Positions 38,001 to 46,031 are shown, counted from the stretch's first letter. The stretch: 64,000 nt of DNA from Lysinibacillus telephonicus (GCF_003966145.1 NZ_RXNR01000022.1:1-64000), one strand, 5' to 3'. Translations and numbers: made by a program. The notes: a model not told the origin generated them from the sequence alone.

Positions 38001-39858
38001 AGAAAGTGACCGTTATACGTACCTATTCCAAGGTAACTCACAAGTTTTAGATCATATTTTAGTATCTAATAATTTAGTAGACAATACTAAAATTGATATT
38101 CTTCATATTAATGCAGACTTTACTGACATGGCTGGTCGTGCAAGTGACCACGACCCAGTAATGGTGCAAATTGATTTGCATGCTGAAGATAGTGAAGAAC
38201 CAATCGTTGCAGAAAAAATATACAATTTAACAAACTATAAAACAGGTAAATTAATCATCAATAAACCAAGTGTTTCTGTAACTCTGGACCATAATTCAGA
38301 AATTAAAAATGGAATAGTATTCACTGGGAAATATGCAGAATTTGCAGGTGAAGGCTTGGCAAATGTTACGTTAACAGTCAAACCTAAACAACCAGGTGCA
38401 ATCATTGACTTAAAGGATACAAAAGTAGGTCGAATCATTATTGATGGACCAAATGTAGCTGAAATCAGAAACGCTCATGAAGGGCAAATTTTCGAGTATA
38501 TAAATGGTGCCGGCCCTGGAACAAATCCAGGCGAGGATCCTAATACAACTCCAGACTCGGCTTCTATTAAATTATCTGTTCTATCGGATATTCACTACTA
38601 TGACACTTCACTTGGCACTTCAGGTGAAGCATTAAATGCCTATCTAGAAAATGATAGAAAACTGTTAATTGAAAGCGCGGCTGTTCTTCACTCAGCAGTA
38701 GAAGAAATAAAAGAAAATGACTCTGAAGTCGTGTTAATATCAGGGGATCTTACAAAAGATGGTGAACTTGTAGGTCATCAAAATGTAGTTAAAGTATTAA
38801 AAGAATTAGAAGCTGCTGGGAAAAAAGTTTATGTAACACATGGAAATCACGATATCCAAAACCCACATGCAGTAAAATTTGTAGGAGATGCTACAGAGCA
38901 GGTTCCAACTGTAACTGTAGAAGAATACAAGGAATTGTATAAAGATTTTGGGTATGGTGAAGCAATCGCTCAAGATCCGAATTCCTTAAGTTATGTTGTA
39001 CAGCCTAAGGATGGTATTCGCATTATTGTAATGGACTCAGTTTTATACAATACGAATATGGCAGATGGAAAACCGAAAACGTCTGGTGCCATTGATCAAC
39101 AAAGACTTACATGGATTCTAGAACAAATTGAAGATGCTAAAGAAAACAATCAACTCATTATAGGAATGACACATCATGGAATTGTTGAGCACTTTGAAGT
39201 TCAGGAGGAAATCTTCCCTCAGTATGTAATTGAAGATTGGCAAAAAGTATCGGAAACATTAGCTGATGCGGGATTAAATATCGTATTTACGGGACATTTC
39301 CATGCACAGGACGCCGTTTCAAAAACGACTGCAGCAGGTAACACAATATATGATATTGAAACGGGTTCACTTGTTACTTATCCATCTCCTTACCGAAATA
39401 TTGAAATTGCTAATGGAAAAATCCATGTCGATACAGTCACTGTTGATGAAATTAATTTCAATACAAACGGAAAAGAATTCCCTAAATACGCTAGGGAGTT
39501 TTTAGAAAAAGGAATGGAAACCCTTGTTCCATCAACTCTTGCACAAATGATTCGTCAACAACAACCAAATCTAACTGAGGAACAAGCATTACTTCAAGCA
39601 CAGGCTTTAGTAGATACACAATTAGCTCCACAGCTAGATCCATCAATTACTGTAGGCAGCCTAATTACGGATGCATTAATTCAACATTACGTAGGTGATG
39701 AAACACTTAGTCCACAAAATCAACAAATTCTTCAAGGAATGCCATCTAGTGATGATCCTATGGTGAAAATGTTGGGAAATGCAATTTTATCTTTATTAAA
39801 TGATCCATCACAGGATAATAGTTTTGTAATTGATTTAAACTCTTTAAATAAAGAGTAA
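35092..39858 (+). CDS. Secreted multidomain nuclease/phosphatase (YhcR-like)
   Basis: A 1588-aa protein with signal peptide (about 1-33), OB-fold-like domains (about 60-180 and 195-360), a chitobiase-type beta domain (IYYTTDGSDP, near 402), another OB-like region, an endonuclease/exonuclease/phosphatase domain (ASYNLENF near 726, GDFNDF near 942, SDHDPV near 1017) and a calcineurin-like phosphoesterase (LSDIHYYD near 1162, GNHDI near 1250, GHFHA near 1400). It resembles the sugar-nonspecific nuclease YhcR of Bacillus. It has neither SLH modules nor an LPXTG tail, so it may be released or held indirectly. AAGGGAG precedes the ATG. Confidence 0.82.
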   Translation: MNKRKFKKSMNAFLVASLVATVVVPATPAIINAESASKDLNKYTFKNYSNRVIAATETTTPDTTTIVEEFITVEEAIANNSGIATVRGYIVGIANSGSKYDQEPPFTVNTNIGLADDPNETDPSKILPVQLPTGAIRNDLNLADNPENFKKEVIITGRLEAYFSVPGLKSPSDYSIVGQDPAPEEPVEIISIAEARTQGEGKVSVKGTVTAILKNTIHLQDETGAIAIYPTSLNVQVGDEIVSTGTLSEYNGLLQLQSPKLVENKGQVGVPEPVVLNGSELVEENESKLATVKNVTLQSVNEGTGWANYIATDGTQFTVRDETATLGLSVGTSYESITGIIQDYNGNFQIIPRSKADIVEDSSKVQIVTASHQSGVIPASTEVTLSTSTEGAEIYYTTDGSDPLTNGQLYSEPIVVNEAMTIKAIAKKEGLTASQVSEFSYTVYNQEDGLQIHHIQSESHNSPFDGKIVENIEGIVTYTYKIGNGNYFHIQTPDHLIDNNPKTSEGIVVYTGNQALVEFGDLVSVTGTVDEYHIDGYNDTKQDTDLSVTQINARNDRNGIVQVLEKGVELPEPIKITSDILPNAVIDNDGFADFDPEEDAIDFWESLEGMLVEVGTVKAVAPQEHGDLITVLEGRATNTINGGVLLEENNANPDRIQFKLFDNYEARDFEVATGDKFTGPIQGVVNYGFQNYKIYADYEYMKAKHVEGSAEPEKTTIVKTEDKLTIASYNLENFSNNTNETTEDKAAKLARAIGTDMGSPDIVGVTEVQDNNGQGAGDAAANESYERLIDAIEKESGVRYEYLNIDPINNEDGGAPNANIRVGFLYNPDRVSIPEGMTPGDATTSVGYVDGKLTHNPGRIDPTNEAFEDSRKPLAAQFVFQGKEVIVIANHWNSKSGDTPLFGSTQPPVYGSEEQRHKIANVVYDFVEKIKNDNPDANIVSLGDFNDFQFSESLKIHEGELMTNMINHVEESDRYTYLFQGNSQVLDHILVSNNLVDNTKIDILHINADFTDMAGRASDHDPVMVQIDLHAEDSEEPIVAEKIYNLTNYKTGKLIINKPSVSVTLDHNSEIKNGIVFTGKYAEFAGEGLANVTLTVKPKQPGAIIDLKDTKVGRIIIDGPNVAEIRNAHEGQIFEYINGAGPGTNPGEDPNTTPDSASIKLSVLSDIHYYDTSLGTSGEALNAYLENDRKLLIESAAVLHSAVEEIKENDSEVVLISGDLTKDGELVGHQNVVKVLKELEAAGKKVYVTHGNHDIQNPHAVKFVGDATEQVPTVTVEEYKELYKDFGYGEAIAQDPNSLSYVVQPKDGIRIIVMDSVLYNTNMADGKPKTSGAIDQQRLTWILEQIEDAKENNQLIIGMTHHGIVEHFEVQEEIFPQYVIEDWQKVSETLADAGLNIVFTGHFHAQDAVSKTTAAGNTIYDIETGSLVTYPSPYRNIEIANGKIHVDTVTVDEINFNTNGKEFPKYAREFLEKGMETLVPSTLAQMIRQQQPNLTEEQALLQAQALVDTQLAPQLDPSITVGSLITDALIQHYVGDETLSPQNQQILQGMPSSDDPMVKMLGNAILSLLNDPSQDNSFVIDLNSLNKE

Positions 39859-39871
39859 TAAATTTCAAGAG

Positions 39872-39910
39872 AAAGGACCGCCCGGAAGTTTTTCGAGGCG
39901 GTCCTTTTGT
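39872..39910 (+). terminator. Strong terminator after the nuclease gene
   Basis: AAAGGACCGCC (39872-39882) pairs perfectly with GGCGGTCCTTT (39897-39907), followed by TTGTTT. The remaining bases up to 40202 hold no visible gene. Confidence 0.85.
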
Positions 39911-40202
39911 TTAGATGTGCAGTGAGTATCAACCAACTAACCGAGGATGATGTTTTAAAATTCGACCTAATTTGTTATTAGGAATATTTTCCTGATTTTA
40001 TATTGACTAGCTGCTCAAATATTTCAAAGAAATTTTTATATAGAGAACTATTCCAGGATTACTAAAACTTTAGATGGCCTTCTTCCTTAATTTTCGAGGT
40101 TTTTAAAGACTTAATAACTATATTTTAAAATAGGACTCCTAGATATTCCTTGGCTTGTTAAAATTATACATGTGACAAACCGTAAAATTGGGGGGATGGG
40201 AA

Positions 40203-41858
40203 TTGAAAAAGTGGGTATTTTCATTGTTAATAATTGTTTGCCTCTCATTATTAAGTAATGAGTATCAAGCTAAAGCAGCAGCTAATACTGCAAATGATTC
40301 ATTTTCTGCAGCTACATCAATAAAGTTTGAGAATGGAACTGCAAGGGTCAATGGAGAATTAACTCGTTTATCAAATACAGACATTTATAAATTTACATTG
40401 TCTAATGCAGGTAAGGTAGATATAAGTATCAACCGTAATGTTAATACACAATATCGTGTAACACTGTATAACTCAGCTCAACGAGAGTTGGAAAGATATG
40501 AATCTGCACTTAGCAATGACAATGAAATGAAATTACTATTTTCACAAGGTTTAGATGCTGGTACTTATTACGTAAAGGTTGAACCATACAAAGGTGTTAC
40601 TGATCAAGTATCATATACATTAGGTTTAAAGTATACTCAAAGTAATTATTATGAAAAAGAATTAAATAACGATCGCAATACTGCAAATTCAATTTCAATA
40701 AATAAAAAATATTATGGATTTGCAGACACAAGCAATGACTATTATGCTTTTACAATCCCTTCAAATGGTGAAGTGAAAATTGATTTATCTCAGTCGTCAA
40801 CTACAATTTTTGAGGTCTCTTTGTTGAGTGGAGCGGGGATAGAGCTTGAAACTTATGATAGCAGCTTTTCATCGAATACAAATACTATTATCCATACTGG
40901 ATTACCACCTGGAAATTATTATTTAAGAATTAAATCAAAAGAAGGGGATTTAGCGAATATCCCTTATGAATTTATTGTTAATTTTAAAGCTAATAATTTG
41001 TTTGAAATAGAAAATAACGGTTCAACATCTTTTGCTAATGAAATTTCACCTGGACAAATAAAACAAGGTGTTATAAGTTCAAGTGCTGATGTTGATTACT
41101 ACCGTTTACAAGTTGAAAAAAATACGAACTTTGATTTATATATAACAGAGCCTAAAAATGCGACGTTCAAGGTTGAAATTTCTGATAAACTTTTTAATGT
41201 AGATGAAGAAATTTATACGGAGTATGGTAATGGCAGCTTATCGAAAATTAGCAATATTACGTTGCCGCAAGGTATCTATTTTATAAAAATTCAGCCTAGC
41301 CAAGGTGTAAGCAGAAACGTTCAATATAATCTGCGAATAGCAGACACATTTAGTACCGATATTACATTCTATAAGGATTTTCGACCTGGTGAGTATTGGG
41401 TAGAATCCTTTACTTGGGGAATTAATAATAATATTTTAACAGGAGATAAACAGTCAAATCGTTTAAATCCAAATAAAAATATTACGGAAGCACAAATGTT
41501 AGCGATGGTATTAAGATATGCATTCCCAAATGAAGCCAAGGATTCAACTAGTGGACAGTGGTATAACAACTATTATGAAATGGCTAGCAACAAAAAAATT
41601 GAGGTAACAAATAAGCCAAATAGTCCTTTGCGCCGTGGAGATGTGGCCAAAATTTTAGCAAAAGTTTATACTGGCAAAAATATGACTGAACAAGAATCAG
41701 TACAATGGTTATATACACACGATATTACAACAGGAATCAATCCATCAAAACCAAAAAATTATAATAACTTCAATCCGGATGGAAAGATTACAAGAGCTCA
41801 AGCGATTACCTTCATGTACCGTCTTTCACAAAAAGGAATCAATCCACAGTTGAAGTAG
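40203..41858 (+). CDS. Secreted PPC-like protein with C-terminal SLH modules
   Basis: A 551-aa protein. Signal peptide about 1-26, then three beta-rich repeats of about 110 residues (about 30-370), each with a Y-x-F/DYYxF strand and a GxYYxxI/V strand, as in bacterial pre-peptidase C-terminal domains. Residues about 385-550 contain diverged SLH modules (NKNITEAQMLAMVLRYAF, DGKITRAQAITFMYRL). It has no catalytic motif, so carbohydrate or protein binding at the wall is plausible. No ATG fits: TTG 40203 lies 6-7 bases after GGGGGA, whereas TTG 40188 lacks an SD. Confidence 0.72.
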   Translation: MKKWVFSLLIIVCLSLLSNEYQAKAAANTANDSFSAATSIKFENGTARVNGELTRLSNTDIYKFTLSNAGKVDISINRNVNTQYRVTLYNSAQRELERYESALSNDNEMKLLFSQGLDAGTYYVKVEPYKGVTDQVSYTLGLKYTQSNYYEKELNNDRNTANSISINKKYYGFADTSNDYYAFTIPSNGEVKIDLSQSSTTIFEVSLLSGAGIELETYDSSFSSNTNTIIHTGLPPGNYYLRIKSKEGDLANIPYEFIVNFKANNLFEIENNGSTSFANEISPGQIKQGVISSSADVDYYRLQVEKNTNFDLYITEPKNATFKVEISDKLFNVDEEIYTEYGNGSLSKISNITLPQGIYFIKIQPSQGVSRNVQYNLRIADTFSTDITFYKDFRPGEYWVESFTWGINNNILTGDKQSNRLNPNKNITEAQMLAMVLRYAFPNEAKDSTSGQWYNNYYEMASNKKIEVTNKPNSPLRRGDVAKILAKVYTGKNMTEQESVQWLYTHDITTGINPSKPKNYNNFNPDGKITRAQAITFMYRLSQKGINPQLK

Positions 41859-41884
41859 AGAATCTTATCTCTATCATAGTCTTT

Positions 41885-41930
41885 AGAGTGTAAACATAGT
41901 CAGAATCGACTTTGTTTACGCTCTTTTTTA
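41885..41930 (+). terminator. Terminator after the PPC-like SLH gene
   Basis: AGAGTGTAAACA (41885-41896) pairs with TGTTTACGCTCT ending at 41924, with one wobble. An inner AGTC/GACT pairing extends the stem, and TTTTTTAT follows. Confidence 0.8.
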
Positions 41931-42067
41931 TACGAAAAAATTGTCATGCATACAAATTAGAAAGATAGTAATGGAAGGATAAAAAAATAATAATCTAGTA
42001 AGAAAAATAGTTGTAGATTTTTGAAATTTTAGCATCTTTTAATATACAATTGTAACAATGGACTTAA

Positions 42068-42096
42068 GGGACAGATTTCTTTTAAACACATATAAT
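42068..42096 (+). promoter_or_regulatory. Candidate sigma-A promoter for the 47-aa protein gene
   Basis: GGGACA (42068-42073), 17 bases, then TATAAT (42091-42096), about 60 bases before the small gene. The -10 is perfect and the -35 matches four of six positions. Confidence 0.45.
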
Positions 42097-42154
42097 AGTT
42101 TAAGTAACATTAAATGCATTTGTATTACTTGGGGGCATTGGAGGCATCGTAGAA

Positions 42155-42298
42155 ATGATGACAGATGATATACAAGAAGAATTAAAACGCATTTTAGAAT
42201 ATGGCATACATAGAGGCAATGAATCTTCTATTACAGTTCAAGAACTAATCCAAGAACTATCTGAAAAACTAAAAGTCCTTTTAGAAAAAAGCGAATAA
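42155..42298 (+). CDS. Small acidic helical protein of unknown function
   Basis: A 47-aa frame with GGAGG ten bases before two consecutive ATGs, a candidate promoter upstream and a strong hairpin directly after the stop. The peptide (DDIQEELKRILEYGIHRG, then VQELIQELSEKLKVLLEKSE) looks like two amphipathic helices and has no cysteines or membrane segment. Compactness and signals support a real gene. No family was recognised. The converging gene is a sigma factor, but a functional link is not shown. Confidence 0.55.
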   Translation: MMTDDIQEELKRILEYGIHRGNESSITVQELIQELSEKLKVLLEKSE

Positions 42299-42329
42299 TG
42301 TGCTGGGTACACCTTTTGTACCCAGCACA
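42299..42329. terminator. Perfect hairpin after the 47-aa gene
   Basis: TGTGCTGGGTACA (42299-42311) pairs perfectly with TGTACCCAGCACA (42317-42329). No T run follows on the plus strand, so it may act as an mRNA-end stabiliser as well as, or instead of, a terminator. Confidence 0.6.
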
Positions 42330-42393
42330 CAGACGATTTAAATTATAAAAGGGATTAAAGCGCATATTTTGTGCTTGATTCCTTTTTTGATGA

Positions 42394-42894
42394 TTATGAT
42401 GTTTGGTGGACAATCATTTCTCGAATTTTTTTTATTAATCGGTCCCGGCGTTTTTTTAAAGTTGAAAGAGGTATATTTTCAATTTTTGCAAGTTCTTTAT
42501 ATGAATATTGATAAACGTATAGATTCATTAGTAAGTTGTACTCTTCAAGCTTTAATTGAGATAGTATATCCTCCAGTTGCCCAAAATCGAAATTTGAACG
42601 ATTTTTCATTTCGTAATACTGTGCTATATTTACAAGTTCTTCTTTATCGTACGCAATGTTTCTACCATTATATTGGTTATCCTTCCTCATCTCTGTATAG
42701 ATTGTTGTTAACATCGTTCGATATGCATATGGAGCGAAATCACCTAGGGTTTCGTCGTAGTTTTGCCATGCTTTCCAAAGTGCAATTGCTGCACTTTGTC
42801 GATAGTAATCATGATTTTTGTATATATTTGTTCTTTTCAATACATGCGATATCATAGGTGAATATTTCTCAAATACTTCGTCAAAAGTTTGCAT
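42394..42894 (-). CDS. Small sigma-70-family factor
   Basis: A 166-aa factor with a region-2-like N-terminus (YYRQSAAIALWKAWQNYDET...FAPYAYRTM) and a region-4 helix-turn-helix near the C-terminus (YSYKELAKIENIPLSTLKKR). Regions 1 and 3 are absent, as in SigH/ComX-like and ECF factors. AAGGAAG precedes the ATG on the minus strand. It is transcribed away from a comK homologue, so a role in competence or stationary-phase control is an attractive inference. No anti-sigma gene is adjacent. Confidence 0.8.
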   Translation of the reverse strand: MQTFDEVFEKYSPMISHVLKRTNIYKNHDYYRQSAAIALWKAWQNYDETLGDFAPYAYRTMLTTIYTEMRKDNQYNGRNIAYDKEELVNIAQYYEMKNRSNFDFGQLEDILSQLKLEEYNLLMNLYVYQYSYKELAKIENIPLSTLKKRRDRLIKKIREMIVHQTS

Positions 42895-43246
42895 TTACTT
42901 CTTCCTTAATGACGAGCGCGCAAGTCCGTTATTCCATGGTGGCTCTATCGTACATAAGATTATTTATGGAAGCGAACTCACTATTTAAGAGATTTTCTAG
43001 GAGAATTACGGGAATTTTTAATAGTAATTTACAATGTTTTCCTAGTAAGTTATTGAAATAACAACTATTTTTAGGGATGGATTCTGCTAGCAAATTTTAA
43101 ATGTGATAGTTTTTCGACTTTCAAATTCTAAATATTGATAATTTTAGGAATAATTTTTAAAATATTATCCATAATTACCATTTTTTGTTTATTAGGTGTA
43201 TGGAAGTTATCAAAGTGAAAGTAATTCAATTAGGGGAGGAGTATTT
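42895..43246. promoter_or_regulatory. Divergent control region of the sigma factor and comK genes
   Basis: A 352-base AT-rich space between two regulators transcribed outward. Stretches such as TAATTTTTAAAATATTATC are reminiscent of ComK-type AT boxes, but no clean pair of AAAA-N5-TTTT boxes was found. Promoters were not placed with confidence. Confidence 0.35.
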
Positions 43247-43696
43247 ATGTGTTTTGAAGAAATGAAAATTTTGAAAGAACATGCTTGTCACGCAATTGCT
43301 CCTTATTATAATGGGATGCATTCATCGATAATTTACACTGATCAAGGCCATGTTTTTTCAAAGGAACCTGTTCAAAAAATTATAGAAAATCTTTGTTTAG
43401 AATATGGTTCTACTTTACTTGGACGTTTACATGCTTCACGTGAAATGCTCGGTTATATCAAAAATCCGCCTATTCTAATTTCTGAAAGCTTACCTCGAGT
43501 CGCAATCCAAGCTCCCTGTTACTACACAAAAGAAACGATTTGGATAATTGATTTGAACTTTAAAATAAAGAATGCAACTTACTTTAGTGAGATTATCTTT
43601 AATCCCCAAATCAAACTGCCAATCGATCTCTCCTTAGAAGCGATAAGACAAAGAAAACTAAAGGGATTTGAACTATTAGTTAAATTTATGTTGTGA
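43247..43696 (+). CDS. comK: ComK-like competence transcription factor
   Basis: A 149-aa protein, somewhat shorter than B. subtilis ComK (192 aa). The core GSTLLGRLHASREMLGYIKN, followed by PPILIS and the TKETIWIIDL stretch, aligns by eye with the central ComK region. The N-terminal CHAIAPYYNG...SSIIYTDQGH fits the ComK start. ATG 43247 has AGGGGAGGA 6 bases upstream, and the 17-residue extension from 43196 is rejected. ComK activates DNA-uptake genes by binding AT boxes. The C-terminus is shortened, so activity is uncertain. Confidence 0.75.
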   Translation: MCFEEMKILKEHACHAIAPYYNGMHSSIIYTDQGHVFSKEPVQKIIENLCLEYGSTLLGRLHASREMLGYIKNPPILISESLPRVAIQAPCYYTKETIWIIDLNFKIKNATYFSEIIFNPQIKLPIDLSLEAIRQRKLKGFELLVKFML

Positions 43697-43698
43697 TT

Positions 43699-43714
43699 TT
43701 GAAAGCGTTTACTT
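43699..43714 (+). promoter_or_regulatory. cre-like (CcpA) site after comK
   Basis: TTGAAAGCGTTTACTT matches the catabolite-responsive consensus WTGNAARCGNWWNCAW at 15 of 16 positions. It lies just past the comK stop and 174 bases before the small membrane protein gene. Confidence 0.4.
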
Positions 43715-43837
43715 ATGACTTTTTAATAACTACATAAATTATCTTTTATTTATTAAGGGAATGCTTTCAGGAATGAAGGAAAAGTGAATTTGCTTTTTGT
43801 TTTAGAGAATTAAAATTTGTAATTTTCTGAATTTATA

Positions 43838-43868
43838 GTGTACATGATACACAATATAGGCATACAAT
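43838..43868 (+). promoter_or_regulatory. Operator-like inverted repeat and -10 box
   Basis: GTGTA-CATGA-TACAC (43838-43852) is a perfect 5-bp inverted repeat, followed by TACAAT at 43863-43868. This is a possible repressor-controlled promoter for the 54-aa membrane protein. No clear -35 was found. Confidence 0.35.
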
Positions 43869-43887
43869 AAAGTAAGGGGGGGTCTAT

Positions 43888-44052
43888 ATTTTTAAATTTC
43901 TTTTAGGCATTATTTGTATTGCTTTAACCCTAGTCATTATTCGTTTATTTATGAGAATTGTCGAAGAAAGAAAAAAATCAGACTTCTTGATTACATTTGT
44001 TTTATTGATTGTACTAATCATTCTTGCCTTTTTCTATATAACTAGTGGTTAG
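43888..44052 (+). CDS. Small two-helix membrane protein with apparent AUU start
   Basis: A 54-aa frame: FKFLLGIICIALTLVIIRLF (helix 1), the charged loop MRIVEERKKSD, then FLITFVLLIVLIILAFFYI (helix 2). It reads as a natural membrane hairpin. No ATG, GTG or TTG exists between the in-frame stop at 43873-43875 and residue 21. AAGGGGGGG (43874-43882) lies 5 bases before ATT 43888, which is therefore the likely start, a rare codon known from infC. A base error or a shorter protein from ATG 43948 are alternatives. The function is unknown. Confidence 0.55.
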   Translation: MFKFLLGIICIALTLVIIRLFMRIVEERKKSDFLITFVLLIVLIILAFFYITSG

Positions 44053-44110
44053 AGCTGTAGAGTCGGTGTTGTGATAGAAATTAATTTCTTGTAAACTTAT
44101 GTACTATGAA

Positions 44111-44126
44111 AAGAAAACGCTTACAA
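44111..44126 (+). promoter_or_regulatory. Second cre-like site
   Basis: AAGAAAACGCTTACAA matches the cre consensus at 15 of 16 positions. It lies between the small membrane protein gene and its terminator, and about 1.9 kb downstream of the start of the nearest cstA-like gene on the other strand. Confidence 0.35.
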
Positions 44127-44144
44127 TCAGTTCTGGTACAGAGG

Positions 44145-44190
44145 AAAGAGACTAATCCTAATACAGTTAATCAGGATTAGTCTCTTTTTG
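44145..44190. terminator. Strong terminator before the repeat array
   Basis: AAAGAGACTAATCCT (44145-44159) pairs perfectly with AGGATTAGTCTCTTT (44173-44187), followed by TTTG. It ends the small membrane protein transcript just before the first CGTAAA array. Confidence 0.8.
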
Positions 44191-44201
44191 TATTTAAATT
44201 T

Positions 44202-44468
44202 CGTAAATATGAATTGAAATTACGTGAAAAAATCAAACCGCGTAAAAAACTAGTGAACCTGCGTAAATCCAACTCGAAACCACGTAAAAATTAAATCAAA
44301 CCACGTAAATATCAAGTGAAATCGCGTAAAAAAATCAAACCGCGTAAAAAACTAGTGAAACCGCGTAAATCCAACTCGAAACCACGTAAAAATTAAATCA
44401 AACCGCGTAAATATCACCCAAAACCGCGTAAATATCAACTGAAAGTAGACAATTAATAACCGCGTAAA
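44202..44468. repeat. CGTAAA array, 21/18-bp spacing, 102-bp higher-order unit (copy 1)
   Basis: Cores CGTAAA (one CGTGAA), most often within CCGCGTAAA, start at 44202, 223, 241, 262, 283, 304, 325, 343, 364, 385, 406 and 427. A worn copy lies at 44445 and another core at 44463. Spacing is 21 except for an 18-base step every fifth unit (223-241, 325-343, 427-445), giving a 102-bp superunit. The 18-base unit reads CGTAAAAAAATCAAACCG. No protein, spacer or hairpin explains it. Confidence 0.85.
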
Positions 44469-44529
44469 TATATAGCACAATAAACATCCTATATGTGTAT
44501 CCTTAATACTAAAACAGTGCAATTGAAAA

Positions 44530-44550
44530 GACGAGGAGTTCATCCTCGCC
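44530..44550 (-). terminator. Terminator of the first cstA-like gene
   Basis: On the minus strand GGCGAGGA and TCCTCGTC form an 8-bp stem around a 5-base loop, followed by TTTTC, 12 bases past the stop codon. The paralogous gene has a similar hairpin at 46490-46510. Confidence 0.65.
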
Positions 44551-44561
44551 TTCAAGTTATT

Positions 44562-46031
44562 CTAATCTTGTTCTACTGTACTTGCTATTTGGTATCCGGA
44601 TACGTCTTCATCCAGTAAGAAGGAAGTACCGCGCTTTTTGTGTGCGGCGTTGAAGAAGACTGCTAGAATTGCAATTGTTGCCACTACACCACCAATGAAT
44701 GAAGCGTTTAATGGGATGCCGAAGCCCATTGTTGGTTCGTAAAGAATATAAACGATTACCATATACGTCATAAAGGTTGCTGGAATTGTTGCAATCCAGT
44801 AATTTTTCCTTGCAAGGAATAAATACATTGCTCCCACCCAAAGTGCAATTACTGCGGTTACTTGGTTTGCCCATGAGAAATAGCGCCATAAAATATTAAA
44901 ATCTATTTTTGTTAACCCATAAGAAATAACGAATAATGGAATTGCAATCCATAAACGACTTAATAATTTTGCTTGCCCAAATTTAAAATATTCTGCGATA
45001 ATCATACGAGCTGCACGGAATGCTGTGTCCCCAGAAGTAACAGGTAACACGATAACACCAAGAACAGCCAATGTACCGCCAATAGAGCCTAACATTAATA
45101 GTGACACTTCACTTACAACAGCTGCAGGACCACCAGCAGCAATTACTTCGTTTAGCCCATCGTATCCGCCAAATAAACTCATAGAAGCAGCTGCCCAAAT
45201 CATCGCAATAATACCTTCAGCTATCATCATTCCGTAGAAAATTTTACGGCCTTGTTTCTCATTTTGAGTTGTACGAGAAATGATAGGTGTTTGCGTTGCA
45301 TGGAATCCTGATAATGCACCACAAGTAATTGTAAAGAATATTAATGGGAAAATTGGTAAATTACCTGGATGCATATTTGTAAACGATAATTCTGGAATTG
45401 GTGCTCCTGTTACAATTAGTCCAATTCCTACACCTACCGCTGAAATTACTAATAGCGCTCCAAAGTATGGGTATAATCGACCGATGATTTTATCAACTGG
45501 TAAAAGCGTAGCTAAAATATAATACAAGAAGATTACTCCTACGATAATACCAAGTGCTACTCGACCATCTAGTAAATTATTTATAAGCATAGCTGGAGAA
45601 GTAACGAAAACGGTTCCAACTAAAAGTAATAATAATAACGCAAAAACATTTACAACATGTTTCATAAATTTCCCAAGGAACTTTGAAACTAGTTCTGGTA
45701 AATGAGCCCCTTTGTTTCGAATCGAAATCATACCAGTTAAATAATCATGAACTGCACCTGCAAAAATACAGCCAACCACAATCCAAATAAATGCAACAGG
45801 TCCGTAAAGAGCCCCTGCAATTGGACCGAATACTGGTCCAGTACCAGCAATGTTAAGCAACTGGATTAATGAATTTTTCGGAGTAGACATTGGAACATAG
45901 TCAACTCCATCTGAATTTACATAAGCTGGTGTTGGTCGGTCTGGTCTCTCCCCAAAGACTTTTTCTACGTATTTTCCATACGTAAAATAACCAACGATTA
46001 ATAATACGATACATACTAGAAATGTAATCAT
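44562..46031 (-). CDS. cstA: CstA-family carbon-starvation / pyruvate-type transporter, copy 1
   Basis: A 489-aa transporter with about 14 membrane helices. Family patterns include LIQLLNIAGTGPVFGPIAGA, IFAGAVHDYLTGM, TITCGALSGFHATQTPIIS and LPVTSGDTAFRAARMI. CstA/BtsT proteins take up pyruvate or peptides when carbon is short. This is a compact version compared with the 600-700-residue proteins of B. subtilis and E. coli. An upstream in-frame start at 46112 is rejected because GGGGGA lies just before ATG 46031. It is about 80 percent identical by eye to the gene at 46522-47991. Confidence 0.87.
   Translation of the reverse strand: MITFLVCIVLLIVGYFTYGKYVEKVFGERPDRPTPAYVNSDGVDYVPMSTPKNSLIQLLNIAGTGPVFGPIAGALYGPVAFIWIVVGCIFAGAVHDYLTGMISIRNKGAHLPELVSKFLGKFMKHVVNVFALLLLLLVGTVFVTSPAMLINNLLDGRVALGIIVGVIFLYYILATLLPVDKIIGRLYPYFGALLVISAVGVGIGLIVTGAPIPELSFTNMHPGNLPIFPLIFFTITCGALSGFHATQTPIISRTTQNEKQGRKIFYGMMIAEGIIAMIWAAASMSLFGGYDGLNEVIAAGGPAAVVSEVSLLMLGSIGGTLAVLGVIVLPVTSGDTAFRAARMIIAEYFKFGQAKLLSRLWIAIPLFVISYGLTKIDFNILWRYFSWANQVTAVIALWVGAMYLFLARKNYWIATIPATFMTYMVIVYILYEPTMGFGIPLNASFIGGVVATIAILAVFFNAAHKKRGTSFLLDEDVSGYQIASTVEQD

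Noticed and set aside
42369-42857. 162-aa plus-strand frame
   Set aside because: Antisense shadow of the sigma factor gene, which has clear sigma motifs and an SD.
43061-43246. Clean ComK K-box upstream of comK
   Set aside because: AT-rich stretches resemble it, but no pair of AAAA-N5-TTTT boxes with proper spacing was found.
44202-44468. CRISPR array
   Set aside because: Only 6-9 conserved bases per unit, spacers of 12-15 bases that repeat every fifth unit, and no cas genes nearby.
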